64,000 nt of DNA from Parvularcula sp. LCG005 (GCF_032930845.1 NZ_CP136758.1:1813001-1877000); one strand, 5' to 3'. Shown: positions 18,692 to 26,477, numbered from the stretch's first letter. The notes: a model not told the origin generated them from the letters alone. Translations and numbers: made by a program.

Positions 18692-19282
18692 TAAGCAAGG
18701 TCAATTGACGACCACCACTGTTGGTCAAACTCACTTAGAGAAGGAGCAAGCTAGTGTCGTCCGACTATCGAGGTTTCACGGGCCAGCTGGTTCATCAGTA
18801 TGTATCGTTTAATAGAAAAGGCTCGTCGCTCACCCTCCCAGAGCACTCGGTATCGAGCCCATAGATCCGTGGCGAGAGGAAGTGCGACTTAAGCGAGTCC
18901 ACCCCTCAATTTAACCAAGGTCGGAGGACTGGCGCGTCCTCTCGGACCAGGCTCGCGTGAACGGAGCCCGGCCGGGCCGGTCTCCGCCCTTCGGGACTTG
19001 ATCCTTCGCGCGGCGCGCGCCTTCGGGCGCGCATTGGGACAGGCGGCCAAGGCCGCCTGACTTTGCGGGGTCTTGGTTTCCCTCTCGGCCGGGGGGCGGC
19101 GCCCGTCTGTCGCCCGAAGCGGTCCGGCCGCAAGGGCGGCGGCGACAGGGCCGTCTCTGTTTCTTTTCGTCGTCCTACCCCCGCCCTTGCGGCCGGCCCT
19201 TGAGGCTTCGGGCGGAACGCGGGCTCTCGCCGCCCCCCGCCCTTCCGGGAAAACTGCGGGGGCGGGGAAAGGATGACGAACC
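18692..19282. other. Gene-free region at the left edge of the mobile element
   Basis: No credible gene. The left 200 bp are of ordinary composition. They include a perfect 10-bp palindrome GTCAATTGAC at 18700-18709 and a nearby TTGGTCAA at 18721-18727 that could be an operator for the TauE/moa operon. From about 18930 the sequence turns very GC-rich, with several stable hairpins and runs of G or C, leading into ardC. I see no convincing copy of the tRNA-Asp 3' end that would mark the left attachment site; only seven bases (TGGCGCG near 18936) match. Confidence 0.6.
19015..19057. repeat. Two adjacent GC hairpins upstream of ardC
   Basis: Hairpin one, 19015-19032, is a perfect 7-bp stem GCGCGCC/GGCGCGC with a TTCG tetraloop. 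Hairpin two, 19042-19057, is GGCGGCC/GGCCGCC with only two bases between the arms. They lie in the roughly 340-bp noncoding tract before ardC. Such tracts on plasmids can be single-strand initiation sites, transfer origins or leader promoters active on single-stranded DNA, but nothing here decides between these. Confidence 0.5.
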
Positions 19283-20113
19283 ATGACCCGTAGACGGAGA
19301 GAAAAGACCCATGGTGACCTTTATGAGGCGGTCACCGCCCGGATCATCGCACAGATGGAGGAGGGCACGGTCCCTTGGGTGCAGCCTTCGAGCAGCAAGG
19401 GAACAGGAGCGCGAGAGCCAGCTTTGGCTCACCTTCAAACAGGCGCTCGCCTTGGGCGGGGCGGTACGCAAGGGCGAGAGAGGCACCCCCATCGTCTATG
19501 CCGACCGGTTACGCCGGAGAGCGAACGTCAGAAAGCGGAACAGACAGGCAGGGCCGCGCGGGAAGTCGCCTTCCTCAAGCGGTACACGGTCTTTCACATG
19601 GACCAGTGCGACGGGCTTCCCGGGGACGCCGTCATGGGCCGGGCGCCCCTGTCCCCACGGCAGATCGAGCCCGAGGCGGAAAGGCTGATCCACGCCACGG
19701 GCGCGGATTTTCGGGTCGGCGGGGATAGCGCCTATTACGTGCCGTCTCACGATTTCATTCTGGTCCCGCCGCAAGCGGCCTTCCTGAACCAGATCAATTA
19801 TTACCGCACCTGCTTTCACGAGCTGGGCCATTGGACCGGCCACGCCGCGCGGCTGGCGCGGGACCTCACGACCAAGTTCGGGACCAAGGACGATGCCCGC
19901 GAGGAACTGGTCGCCGAAATGGCGAGCGCGTTCCTCTGCGCCGAAATGGGCATCGTGCCGACCGTGCGGCATGCGGACTATCTGGCGAACTGGCTCGACG
20001 TCCTGCGCGAGGACAAGCGGGCCGTCTTTCGCGCCGCGTCCCTCGCCTCGAAAGCCGCTGACTTCGTTCTGACGTTCCGCACACCGCAAGAGATGGGTCA
20101 ATGCACCGTCTGA
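19283..20113 (+). pseudogene. ardC: ArdC-like antirestriction protein, frame-damaged
   Basis: The frame stays open for 276 codons, but residues about 36-75 are not ArdC-like. In another forward frame the same DNA (about 19390-19510) encodes the expected family stretch (WLTFKQALALGGAVRKGERG, then TPIVYADR). So the gene shifts frame near 19390, apparently at a deletion that also removed the usual segment after VPWVQP, and shifts back near 19507. The rest is intact: FLKRYTVFHMDQCDGLP and the zincin motif HELGHWTGHAARL. Family role: N-terminal ssDNA binding plus a metallopeptidase-like domain, protecting incoming DNA from restriction. With the DNA-binding part scrambled it is probably inactive, though the peptidase-like half would still be translated. 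Confidence 0.82.
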
Positions 20114-20213
20114 ACGATGCACTACTCTACAGGCGTAAGGTACCCTGGTTGGCCTCGCGCAGATATGAGCGTACGAGCGGGAAGTGTCGAAAGTGCAGCT
20201 TCGATTGCTCGGT

Positions 20214-21761
20214 CTAGGTATTTGTATTGGGGAGGTGCCGACCAACATGCCCAATCACCATCTTCAAACGCTTTTGGTCGAAGATGAAGTGGATTGAAGC
20301 GCAAGAGTTTGGGTCACCTGCGCCAATCGTAATATGGGGCTCGAATAGCTGCTTCTCACCCTCGTACTCAAATTCGTAATCGAAACGAAACTTCCCGCGC
20401 GTCGTGTCGGAGATGTGCATGCTGCTCCGCTTTCCCCAACCGCGGCCGCGCAGATGCTGTAGCAGGTCGCCGCCGCTCCCCTTCTCCCTACGGTTCTTGC
20501 TCCAATCGTCGACGATTTCGTCAAGGTCCCTCAACGCGTTGAAGATGTCATAGGGGCGCTGGAATGGACTCGCCGATGCAGCTGACGTGGCCGATTCGAG
20601 GATCTCCAGGTTCTTACATCGCAGGGCAGCAGCGGTCACAGCCTCCACGACGGACGAGAATGAGAGATCCTCTGACTCGTCGGACTGCGCTAGTTCGCCG
20701 GGACCTTCGGCTCCTGCCTCGAAGAACACCTGCTGGTTAGCTCTGAGATTGGCATTTTCCGCCTCGAGTCCCGCGAGACGTTCCTCTGTCTCTCGGAGCT
20801 TGTCGACGGTTTGCTGGTAGTCTTCCCAAAATTCATCACCCGACTCCCGTTGCTGATCGAGAACCTTTTGACGCTCAGCAGCTTCGACATGCCGGATCAG
20901 GCCAGAAATTCGCTCGTCAGGCACATACCGAAATGCCGCGACAGCGAAGATCGCGCGCTCGATTGTTCGGGCGGCGGCCTGAGGTCCCACCTGCTCGATC
21001 CACGACCCAAAGAACAAGCGGTGGCTTCTCGGGTCGGACGTCTTCGAGAAGCCCGGCCAATAGATTCGAACCGCTCCATTGAAGCATGACAGTTGTCGGC
21101 CGACCTCGTCGGCAAAGTCCCAGGTCAACCCGGGATCCTCGACGCGCACGACCACCGCGACGCCAGCAAGGTTTCGCGCAAGCTTCACAGAATCGATCTG
21201 GTTCAACTCACCGCGGGCATACGGCGAGAGCAAAACGACGGGCAGCTTCCGGAGATCACTCGTTAGAAGGGCAAGTAGATCGTCCAGTCCATCCTGCTTC
21301 AGCGCGTACGGTTCAGCCCGGACCTGCATTTGCCCGATATAAGCGGACGCCTTCGTGCATATGTCCCGGACTGCACGAGGCGAACCGAAGAGCAGCTTCG
21401 CCGGAGCCACACTGTATTCGACAGATTCGATGGAGATGAGGTGCTCGACGCCGCAGCGATCACCGAACTGACCTACGCGGATCTCGTTCGCCCACTTCAA
21501 ACCCACGTCGGTGTCATCAGGGTAAGCCCAGCGCATGCGAACCGCACGTTCGCCACTGTCCTCGAAGACGGAAGAGACCAATGAATGACCTTTCGGAAGC
21601 TCCTCGGGCGCGCCTGCGACCTCTGGGGCGAAATCAAAATCGGGAAGTTCGCGGCGTTCTCTATAGTGCCCGACAATCCAATCCTTATAGGTGGCAAGAA
21701 CGTCCTCGAGACCATCGGCAGCCGCGACTTCAAAGCGACAGGAATAAACCAGACGAGCCAT
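20214..21761 (-). CDS. Unrecognised 515-residue protein, possible defence gene
   Basis: I cannot name the family. Visible organisation: an N-terminal alpha/beta part (about 1-150), a middle domain (about 155-280) containing LARNLAGVAVVVRV and the distinctive FNGAVRIYWPGFSK, a coiled coil (about 290-350, LRETEERLAGLEAENANLRAN), an acidic linker, and a compact C-terminal domain (about 430-515) with FEPHITIGAGDPNSCASIHF and ending VIGHVGRHLPNTN. No transmembrane segment and no signal peptide. The start has GGAAG just upstream. It is transcribed against the neighbouring plasmid-like genes, with base composition closer to the host than its neighbours, as for a cargo gene. Placement between ardC and a parB remnant suggests a defence or host-interaction role; this is inference. 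Confidence 0.75.
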   Translation of the reverse strand: MARLVYSCRFEVAAADGLEDVLATYKDWIVGHYRERRELPDFDFAPEVAGAPEELPKGHSLVSSVFEDSGERAVRMRWAYPDDTDVGLKWANEIRVGQFGDRCGVEHLISIESVEYSVAPAKLLFGSPRAVRDICTKASAYIGQMQVRAEPYALKQDGLDDLLALLTSDLRKLPVVLLSPYARGELNQIDSVKLARNLAGVAVVVRVEDPGLTWDFADEVGRQLSCFNGAVRIYWPGFSKTSDPRSHRLFFGSWIEQVGPQAAARTIERAIFAVAAFRYVPDERISGLIRHVEAAERQKVLDQQRESGDEFWEDYQQTVDKLRETEERLAGLEAENANLRANQQVFFEAGAEGPGELAQSDESEDLSFSSVVEAVTAAALRCKNLEILESATSAASASPFQRPYDIFNALRDLDEIVDDWSKNRREKGSGGDLLQHLRGRGWGKRSSMHISDTTRGKFRFDYEFEYEGEKQLFEPHITIGAGDPNSCASIHFIFDQKRLKMVIGHVGRHLPNTNT

Positions 21762-21944
21762 TCAATCTTCCTTTGCGGCGGTCGACCATGGGGGCGCGGC
21801 TTCGCCTCGGCGAGCACAGGGCAGGTCGGACTGATGTCCTCTCGGGATATCATACAAGGCAGTCCGGAACACCCTCTTAGGGCCTGCCTTCTGAAAGGGC
21901 GCATTTCGCCCTAAACCAACGCGAAAGCGCTGGCGGCCTCGTCC

Positions 21945-22328
21945 TTGGCCGAGACCCTGGAGAGCGTGGCCGCGCTCCCGCGAGATCCGCGCGCCGACTT
22001 GCGGCAGCTGGCCCTGTCCTGCCTCCTCGATCTGAGCGAAATGCGCGGGGACACACGCACGGAGGACGGACGGTCCTTGGGCACCTTCCTCGCCCGGCGG
22101 ATGGGGACAGACCTCACCCGCCGCTGGCACCCCGATGACAGCTATATCGGGCGACTTTCGAGGGACCAGATCCTTACGGCGCTGACGGAGATGGGCGTCC
22201 CGATGAAGGGGCTCGAGAAGGCGAAGAAGGCGGACCTCGTCCCCGTCGCCGCGCGCAAGGCACAGGCAGGAGGCTGGCTCCCCGAGCCCTTACGGTTCGC
22301 GCACGCCCCGGACCGGACGGCGGAGTGA
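21945..22328 (+). pseudogene. C-terminal remnant of a ParB-like partition protein
   Basis: 128 codons, TTG as first possible start and a stop codon closely upstream in frame. The pattern ALSCLLDLSEM, MGTDLTRRWHPDDSYIGRLSRDQILTALTEMGV and KGLEKAKKADLV resembles the C-terminal part of plasmid-type ParB/RepB proteins, which follows the nuclease-like and HTH domains. Those N-terminal domains are absent; the DNA upstream belongs to the 515-residue gene. I read it as a truncated partition gene, but an independent small protein cannot be excluded. No parA is nearby. Confidence 0.5.
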
Positions 22329-22509
22329 TGCGAGACAGGCGGGAGGGCGTGGTCGGTCTTCCGCCGGTTCCGTGTCGCCGACCCGAGGGCGAGGAGGTCG
22401 CGGCCCCGGTGCCGACCGCTTTCACGCCGGTGACAGCGCCGAGGCAAGAGGGTCGGTCTCGCCGGCGTCCATGGCGGGCCGATGACCCTGCCGAGGCGAC
22501 CATGGACCT

Positions 22510-22839
22510 ATGGCAGCCATCGGCTATGTCACCCACAATGAAGAGCGCGGCACCTACAAGGGCACGCTCCGGACCCTGACCATCGCAACCGGTATCGAGC
22601 TGGTGCCCAATGGCGAGAAGACCGACGAGCGCCAGCCCGACTTCCGCATCTTCACCGACGAACGCACCGAGATCGGGGCGGGCTGGCACCGCAAGGGCAA
22701 GACCTCGGGCCGCGCTTACGTGAGCCTCACCTTCGCGGCGCCGGAACTCGGGCCCCGGAAGCTCTACGCCAATCTCGGGCCCGCCGCAGGGCAGGACGAC
22801 CCCGCCGTCTTCGCCATCATCTGGAACCCCGAAGGCTGA
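22510..22839 (+). CDS. DUF736 family protein
   Basis: 109 residues, almost entirely one DUF736 domain: an N-terminal IGYVTHNEERGTYKGTLRTLT, then ELVPNGEKTDERQPDFRIF, and a C-terminal YANLGPAAGQDDPAVFAIIWN. These small proteins are common on alphaproteobacterial plasmids and ICEs beside ardC, parB and DUF2958; their molecular role is not established. The frame looks intact. A hairpin follows 8 bp after the stop. Confidence 0.9.
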   Translation: MAAIGYVTHNEERGTYKGTLRTLTIATGIELVPNGEKTDERQPDFRIFTDERTEIGAGWHRKGKTSGRAYVSLTFAAPELGPRKLYANLGPAAGQDDPAVFAIIWNPEG

Positions 22840-22847
22840 GCCCGAGA

Positions 22848-22876
22848 GCGCCCGCCGGTCCCTTACTGGCGGGCGC
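22848..22876 (+). terminator. Stem-loop between DUF736 and DUF2958
   Basis: A perfect 9-bp inverted repeat GCGCCCGCC/GGCGGGCGC with an 11-base loop. There is no T-run after it, so it is either a weak or rho-assisted terminator or an mRNA-stabilising hairpin. Confidence 0.4.
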
Positions 22877-23001
22877 CAAGGCTCCTTCCCCCACGGAGAA
22901 AGATCATGGACCTGATCCTGCCAGAGCAGGCGACCCGCCTGCGCATCCAATTCGAGGACGAAAGCGTCGACCAGCCGCCCCTCGTCAAGCTCTTCTGCCA
23001 C

Positions 23002-23041
23002 GCGATCAACTGCGGACGGACGTCCGCGGGAAGTTGATCGC
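23002..23041 (+). repeat. REP-like palindrome, copy A
   Basis: Outer stem GCGATCAACT (23002-23011) pairs with AGTTGATCGC (23032-23041); inner stem GCGGAC (23012-23017) pairs with GTCCGC (23022-23027); loop GGAC; a one-sided bulge GGGA on the 3' arm. This layout (imperfect palindrome with a small one-sided bulge) is that of repetitive extragenic palindromes. Confidence 0.7.
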
Positions 23042-23052
23042 CACTTTAGATG

Positions 23053-23093
23053 GACATCACCTTTCCGCGTCCGGAAGGACGCGGGGTGATGTC
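23053..23093 (-). repeat. REP-like palindrome, copy B, inverted to copy A
   Basis: Outer stem GACATCACC (23053-23061) with GGTGATGTC (23085-23093); inner stem CCGCGTCC (23065-23072) with GGACGCGG (23077-23084); loop GGAA; bulge TTT on the 5' arm. Its reverse complement lines up with copy A in the 3' arm (CGCGGAAAGGTGATGTC against CGCGGGAAGTTGATCGC, about 12 of 17 identical), so A and B form a head-to-head pair about 11 bp apart, like a BIME. Confidence 0.68.
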
Positions 23094-23486
23094 GCGGGCG
23101 CCGGAACCTGGCTCCTCTCCGGGCTCACCGAGGACGACGCCCTCGGCTTCGGCCTCTGCGACCTCGGCATGGGCTTCCCCGAACTCGGCTATGTGTCGCT
23201 CGACGAGCTTCGAGGCATCAGAGGTCCCTTCGGCCTCACCATCGAACGAGACCTCACCTTCGAGCCCCTCGCGACCCTGACGGTCTATGCCGAGGCGGCC
23301 CGCATGGCCGAAGGCGTGGTCGAGGACCGGGCTTCCTTGGAGGCCGCCTTCGAACGGCTCGAGCGCCGCGCCAAGGAGGACCGACGGGTCCTCAAAGCTC
23401 GGATGCTCTGACTTCTGTGGCGGGCCGGGTTACCTCGGTCCGCCGCGCGCCGCGCACCGCATGGGAGCCGTCAACGCAAGGCTCCG

Positions 23487-23517
23487 CATTGCAATGTCAT
23501 GCACTCTGCACTACATG
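23487..23517 (+). promoter_or_regulatory. Putative promoter/operator of the toxin-antitoxin operon
   Basis: A perfect 10-bp palindrome CATTGCAATG (23487-23496) overlaps a possible -35 box TTGCAA (23489-23494); 17 bases later is TACATG, a weak -10. A second inverted repeat TGCA-CTC-TGCA is at 23500-23510. Self-repression by antitoxin binding to palindromes is usual for DUF1778 antitoxins; the assignment here is by position only. Confidence 0.4.
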
Positions 23518-23537
23518 TTGGCGGTCAGGAGGCCACC

Positions 23538-23846
23538 ATGCTCGACATCGATCTGTCCGATCTCAGCCAGGACAAGGGCGCGCGCACGACCCAGCTGCGC
23601 CATGGCGACCGCCTGGCCGATCTCATCGACCGCGCCGTCGCGGCCCTCGGCGTCGAGAAATCGACCTTCCTCCGGGCCGCCATCGCCAAGGAAGCCCAGC
23701 GCATCCTCAAGGAGAGCAGCCGCCATTTGATGAGCGCCGAGGACGCGGCGAAATTCGAGGCCGCTCTCGACCGAAAACCGACGGTCACGAGTAAGGCCAA
23801 GGCCGCCGCCAAAGCCTATCGCGCCCGGGTGGTGCATGCCGACTGA
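23538..23846 (+). CDS. DUF1778-type antitoxin (TacA-like)
   Basis: 102 residues from the ATG at 23538 (MLDIDLSDLSQDKG), preceded by AGGAGG. The ribbon-helix-helix core is TTQLRHGDRLADLIDRAVAA followed by LGVEKSTFLRAAIAKEAQRIL. The C-terminal tail, ending KAYRARVVHAD, should wrap and inhibit the acetyltransferase toxin. The stop lies 11 bp inside the toxin gene. An upstream in-frame start at 23499 lies in the promoter region and is unlikely. Confidence 0.88.
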   Translation: MLDIDLSDLSQDKGARTTQLRHGDRLADLIDRAVAALGVEKSTFLRAAIAKEAQRILKESSRHLMSAEDAAKFEAALDRKPTVTSKAKAAAKAYRARVVHAD

Positions 23847-24381
23847 GCGGAAAGCGCCGCTTCGCATCGAACGTTTCGACCCTGCGCGGCATGACCGGGC
23901 CGGGTTCTCCTGCGGGGTGCCACGCCTCGACAATTTCCTCCAGCTCACTGCCAAGCAGCAGCAGACCGCCGACATGACCCGGGTCTATGTGGCGGTCGAG
24001 GACGGTGAGGACCGCATTCTCGGCTATCACACCATCGGCATGGGGATGATGGAGGCGAGCCTCCTCAAGAAACGGCCCCGCGGCGCCCCCGACCATGGCG
24101 AGCTTCCGGTCCTCTTCCTCGGTCAGGTCGCGGTGGATGGGCGCGCCCAAGGACAGGGCCTCGGCGGCATCCTGATGCAACATGTCTTCGAGAAGGCCCG
24201 ATTGGTGGCCGATGAAGCCGGATGCTTCGCCCTCCTCCTCGACGTGATGACCGATGGCGGCGAGGAGTCGTTCGAGCGGCGGCGCGCGTGGTACGCCTCA
24301 TTCGGGTTCGAGCCTTTCCCGAGCCGCCCGGCGCGCATGTTCCTGACACTGAAGGATGTGCGGGCGATCCTCTGTGAGTAG
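23836..24381 (+). CDS. GNAT acetyltransferase toxin (TacT/AtaT-like)
   Basis: 181 residues, GNAT fold. FxCGVPRLDNFLQ-type N-terminus (FSCGVPRLDNFLQLTAKQQQ), acetyl-CoA loop LFLGQVAVDGRAQGQGLGG, and the C-terminal catalytic-type Tyr in RRAWYASFGFEPFP. Members of this family acetylate the amino group of charged tRNAs and block translation. The gene overlaps its DUF1778 antitoxin by 11 bp, the standard arrangement. All key motifs look intact, so the pair may be active and help retain the decayed element. Confidence 0.9.
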   Translation: MPTERKAPLRIERFDPARHDRAGFSCGVPRLDNFLQLTAKQQQTADMTRVYVAVEDGEDRILGYHTIGMGMMEASLLKKRPRGAPDHGELPVLFLGQVAVDGRAQGQGLGGILMQHVFEKARLVADEAGCFALLLDVMTDGGEESFERRRAWYASFGFEPFPSRPARMFLTLKDVRAILCE

Positions 24382-24502
24382 CGGGTGCTTGGGATGTGCG
24401 CGGGTCGTGCAGTAGCCTTGGCGAGAGAGTGCCGGGCCTCCCATCCCTTTCCCAATTGGACAGATCCCGTCGCGCCCCAAGAAGCCATCCTGCCCGGTTG
24501 GG

Positions 24503-24709
24503 TTACCGCTCAGAACGGTAGGCCTTGGTCAGGCGCCCCGTCTTGGTCACCACGCCGAGGCGGTGAAGCGCCGCCAAGGCCGACGCTTTCGACCGGCCAT
24601 GCTTCGCCATAAAGGCCTTCGCATCCTCGTGGAACTTTACCGCCGCTTCGGGTGAGGACGGGTCGAGTACCTTCGGGGCGCGCCGTTGATCAGCAAAAGA
24701 CGTCGTCAT
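24503..24709 (-). CDS. Small hypothetical protein
   Basis: 68 residues. Basic, helical, with SSPEAAVKFHEDAKAFM and a C-terminal half ASALAALHRLGVVTKTGRLTKAYR that looks like a short winged-helix tail. Similar short proteins occur near toxin-antitoxin and plasmid genes, but I cannot assign a function. Codon use is like its neighbours. Transcribed against the TA pair. Confidence 0.55.
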   Translation of the reverse strand: MTTSFADQRRAPKVLDPSSPEAAVKFHEDAKAFMAKHGRSKASALAALHRLGVVTKTGRLTKAYRSER

Positions 24710-24866
24710 CGGCCGACCATAGAAAGAAGGATCGGCTCCCTCCAGTCAGGAAGCGTCCCGCCCCGGCCCCATGGGCTCACATTGCGCAGAAGGTCGAGAT
24801 CAAGTAAGATGGGGGTGCTTTCTTTGATGACGCGTTCCGGTCTCCCGCTCCGGCAGGAGACATTCC

Positions 24867-25313
24867 GTGAACCACGTGCATCTCATCGGTCGGCTCGGCG
24901 CCGACCCGCTTGCCACCCCCTATGCCTGCGATCTCGGTCGGGATGACCCGAAGATCCTTGTCCGCTTCGACCTCGCGGTTGATGCCGCGAGCAGTCGAAA
25001 GGCGGAGGAGACCCCGCCTGTCTGGGTGCCGATTGTCCTCTTCGACGGGCAGCCCGCGCGCTTTGCCACCGAGCACCTGACCAAGGGCGATCTCGTCGCC
25101 CTGTCGGGACGGCTCGACCTCCGGCGCTGGACCGATGAGGACGGCAAACCCATCCGTCAGCTGCAGGTCATCGCGAGCGAACTGCGCAAGCTGACCCCCC
25201 GCCGGACGCCCGATGACGAAGGCGCCGATCCTCCGCCGGAAGATGACATCCGGGCCACCAATGTGGTGCCCCTCAGCCATGAACGGACCCAGCGGCGGGA
25301 GCGTCTGCAATGA
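24867..25313 (+). CDS. ssb: Single-stranded DNA-binding protein, element-encoded
   Basis: 148 residues. OB-fold core beginning MNHVHLIGRLGADP, then FDLAVDAASSRKAEETPPVWVPIVLF (split here: FDLAVDA and PVWVPIVLFDGQ), and GDLVALSGRLDLRRW. The acidic tip DDDIPF that recruits replication partners in chromosomal SSB is missing; the protein ends in a basic tail (HERTQRRERLQ). The start is a GTG with AGGAG eight bases upstream. Plasmids and ICEs often carry such SSBs to protect transferred DNA. The last 41 bp overlap the convergent TraD-like gene. Confidence 0.85.
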   Translation: MNHVHLIGRLGADPLATPYACDLGRDDPKILVRFDLAVDAASSRKAEETPPVWVPIVLFDGQPARFATEHLTKGDLVALSGRLDLRRWTDEDGKPIRQLQVIASELRKLTPRRTPDDEGADPPPEDDIRATNVVPLSHERTQRRERLQ

Positions 25314-25587
25314 CCGCTGCCGTTTGTTCGTTCGCCTCCCCGTTCGGCACGGATGCCGGACGGGTCGGAACCGCTTTGGCGTCGGACCGATCCGGTCCCT
25401 CGGCGGCCAGTCTCACCAGACCCTCCCGCAATTGCTCCGGGTTCCAGCTGTCGAGCCCGGCGTCCATGACCAGGCTGCCGAGATATCGGGCCGCTTCGTC
25501 CTGCAGGGCCTTCTTGCGTTCTTTGAGTTCCGCTTCCCGGGCTTCGAAGCCCTTGAGTTCGGCGAGCGGGTCTTTCTTCCGTGGCAT
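25273..25587 (-). CDS. TraD/TraC-like small conjugal transfer protein
   Basis: 104 residues from the ATG at 25585-25587, preceded by AGGAGG-like sequence. Highly charged coiled start (RKKDPLAELKGFEAREAELK), then LGSLVMDAGLDSWNPEQLREGLVRLA, resembling the small TraD/TraC accessory proteins of alphaproteobacterial plasmids, which often pair with a relaxase. No relaxase is seen in the window. The 3' end overlaps ssb by 41 bp tail to tail. Confidence 0.6.
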   Translation of the reverse strand: MPRKKDPLAELKGFEAREAELKERKKALQDEAARYLGSLVMDAGLDSWNPEQLREGLVRLAAEGPDRSDAKAVPTRPASVPNGEANEQTAAVIADAPAAGSVHG

Positions 25588-25775
25588 GATGGCCTCCTTC
25601 CGGTTCGGGTGGGACCATCGTGACGGGCAGCGCTCGTCCCGTCGCGGGCTACAATGCGGCTTAGTTGAACGAAAAAGTTCCGGCGTCGGCATCCCCAGTG
25701 TCGCGGGAACCCGGTCTCCCCGAAGAGAGGGAACCGGGATGGTCCTTCAGGGCCCGGAGGGCCTGACTTGCCCTA

Positions 25776-26477
25776 TCACACACGACGCACAGGGTGCCGG
25801 GGTGGCTCGAGGCCAGTCTTCATACGGGGTTGCGACCAAGTCCGGAATAACCGGCTTCTTGCAGGGGCGTCACCGCGGCTCGGATTGCGGGCCATCAGCA
25901 CACGTCCCTGAAGCGCGTCGCTTTCATAGGTTGCCCGGACCGCGAGGCGCAGCGTCCCGGCGGCCCGCTCGCGAACAACCGGCCGCTTGATCTCATAGCC
26001 GTCGAGCAGCGCACCGGCCCACATGGCGCGGGTCAGGGCGACCACGGCATCATCGAGCGACGTTTCGGAAAGGGCCTGTTCCGTCTGGCGGCGGGCAAGG
26101 TCGGGGTTTCGCACCTCGATCTGGGTGGACGGCGTCGCCTTGGCCGCAAGCTCGACCTGATAAGTGTATCCTGCCCGCGTGGTCACGAAGAAGCTCGCCG
26201 CGCCGATGGCCTCGCCCTGGCGGGGCAGCCGACCGAGGGTCAGATAGAGATCCCCCGTGGCGGGCTCGTGCTGGAGCGAGAACCCGGCCCCCTCTCCGCC
26301 TTCGGCCATCTGGACCGACGCCGCGGCATCGCTCGTGAAACGCAGCCGCGTGATCCCGCTGGCGCTCACATAGCCGGTGACGACACCGCCATCGGAGGCT
26401 TCGACGATTTGTTGGGCGTGGGCCGCCGCGCTCAGACAAGCGGCACTGGTGACGGAGATGAGGAGGGTCCGGATCAT
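25776..26477 (-). CDS. traK: F-type conjugation protein TraK, C-terminus probably frameshifted
   Basis: 233 codons. Signal peptide (SVTSAACLSAAAHA) and the TraK-like body (FTSDAAASVQMAEGGEGAGF, YLTLGRLPRQGEAIGAASFF). TraK is the periplasmic/outer-membrane secretin-like ring protein of F-type mating-pair systems. The last 35 or so residues (after MARNPSR) are unlike the family. Shifting frame near 25875 gives VTPLQEAGYSGLGRNPV and a stop at 25820, which fits a TraK-like strand better, so an indel is likely. The start overlaps the traE stop by 4 bp. The next expected gene, traB, is missing: 25588-25775 holds no gene. Confidence 0.72.
   Translation of the reverse strand: MIRTLLISVTSAACLSAAAHAQQIVEASDGGVVTGYVSASGITRLRFTSDAAASVQMAEGGEGAGFSLQHEPATGDLYLTLGRLPRQGEAIGAASFFVTTRAGYTYQVELAAKATPSTQIEVRNPDLARRQTEQALSETSLDDAVVALTRAMWAGALLDGYEIKRPVVRERAAGTLRLAVRATYESDALQGRVLMARNPSRGDAPARSRLFRTWSQPRMKTGLEPPRHPVRRV

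Larger units (their letters stand above)
22906..23411 (+). pseudogene. DUF2958 gene split by an inserted palindrome pair
   Basis: The N-terminal piece starts at the ATG 22906 after a good GGAGA site and reads MDLILPEQATRLRIQFEDES up to PPLVKLF, then enters foreign sequence and stops at about 23037. The C-terminal piece, in another forward frame, resumes with AGTWLLSGLTEDDALGFGLC and continues through LGFPELGYVSLDEL-like sequence (here MGFPELGYVSLDELRG) to the stop at 23411. In intact members the KLF stretch is followed within a few residues by the TWLL stretch. Here roughly 100 bp intervene, made of two hairpins. Both halves are well preserved, so the insertion may be recent. DUF2958 proteins are typical ICE/plasmid cargo of unknown function. 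Confidence 0.82.

Noticed and set aside
18930-18945. TGGCGCG near 18936 as the left copy of the tRNA-Asp end
   Set aside because: Only seven bases match, which is too short in this GC-rich sequence.
22325-22579. 84-codon plus-strand frame before DUF736
   Set aside because: Low-complexity composition and a long overlap with DUF736 in another frame.
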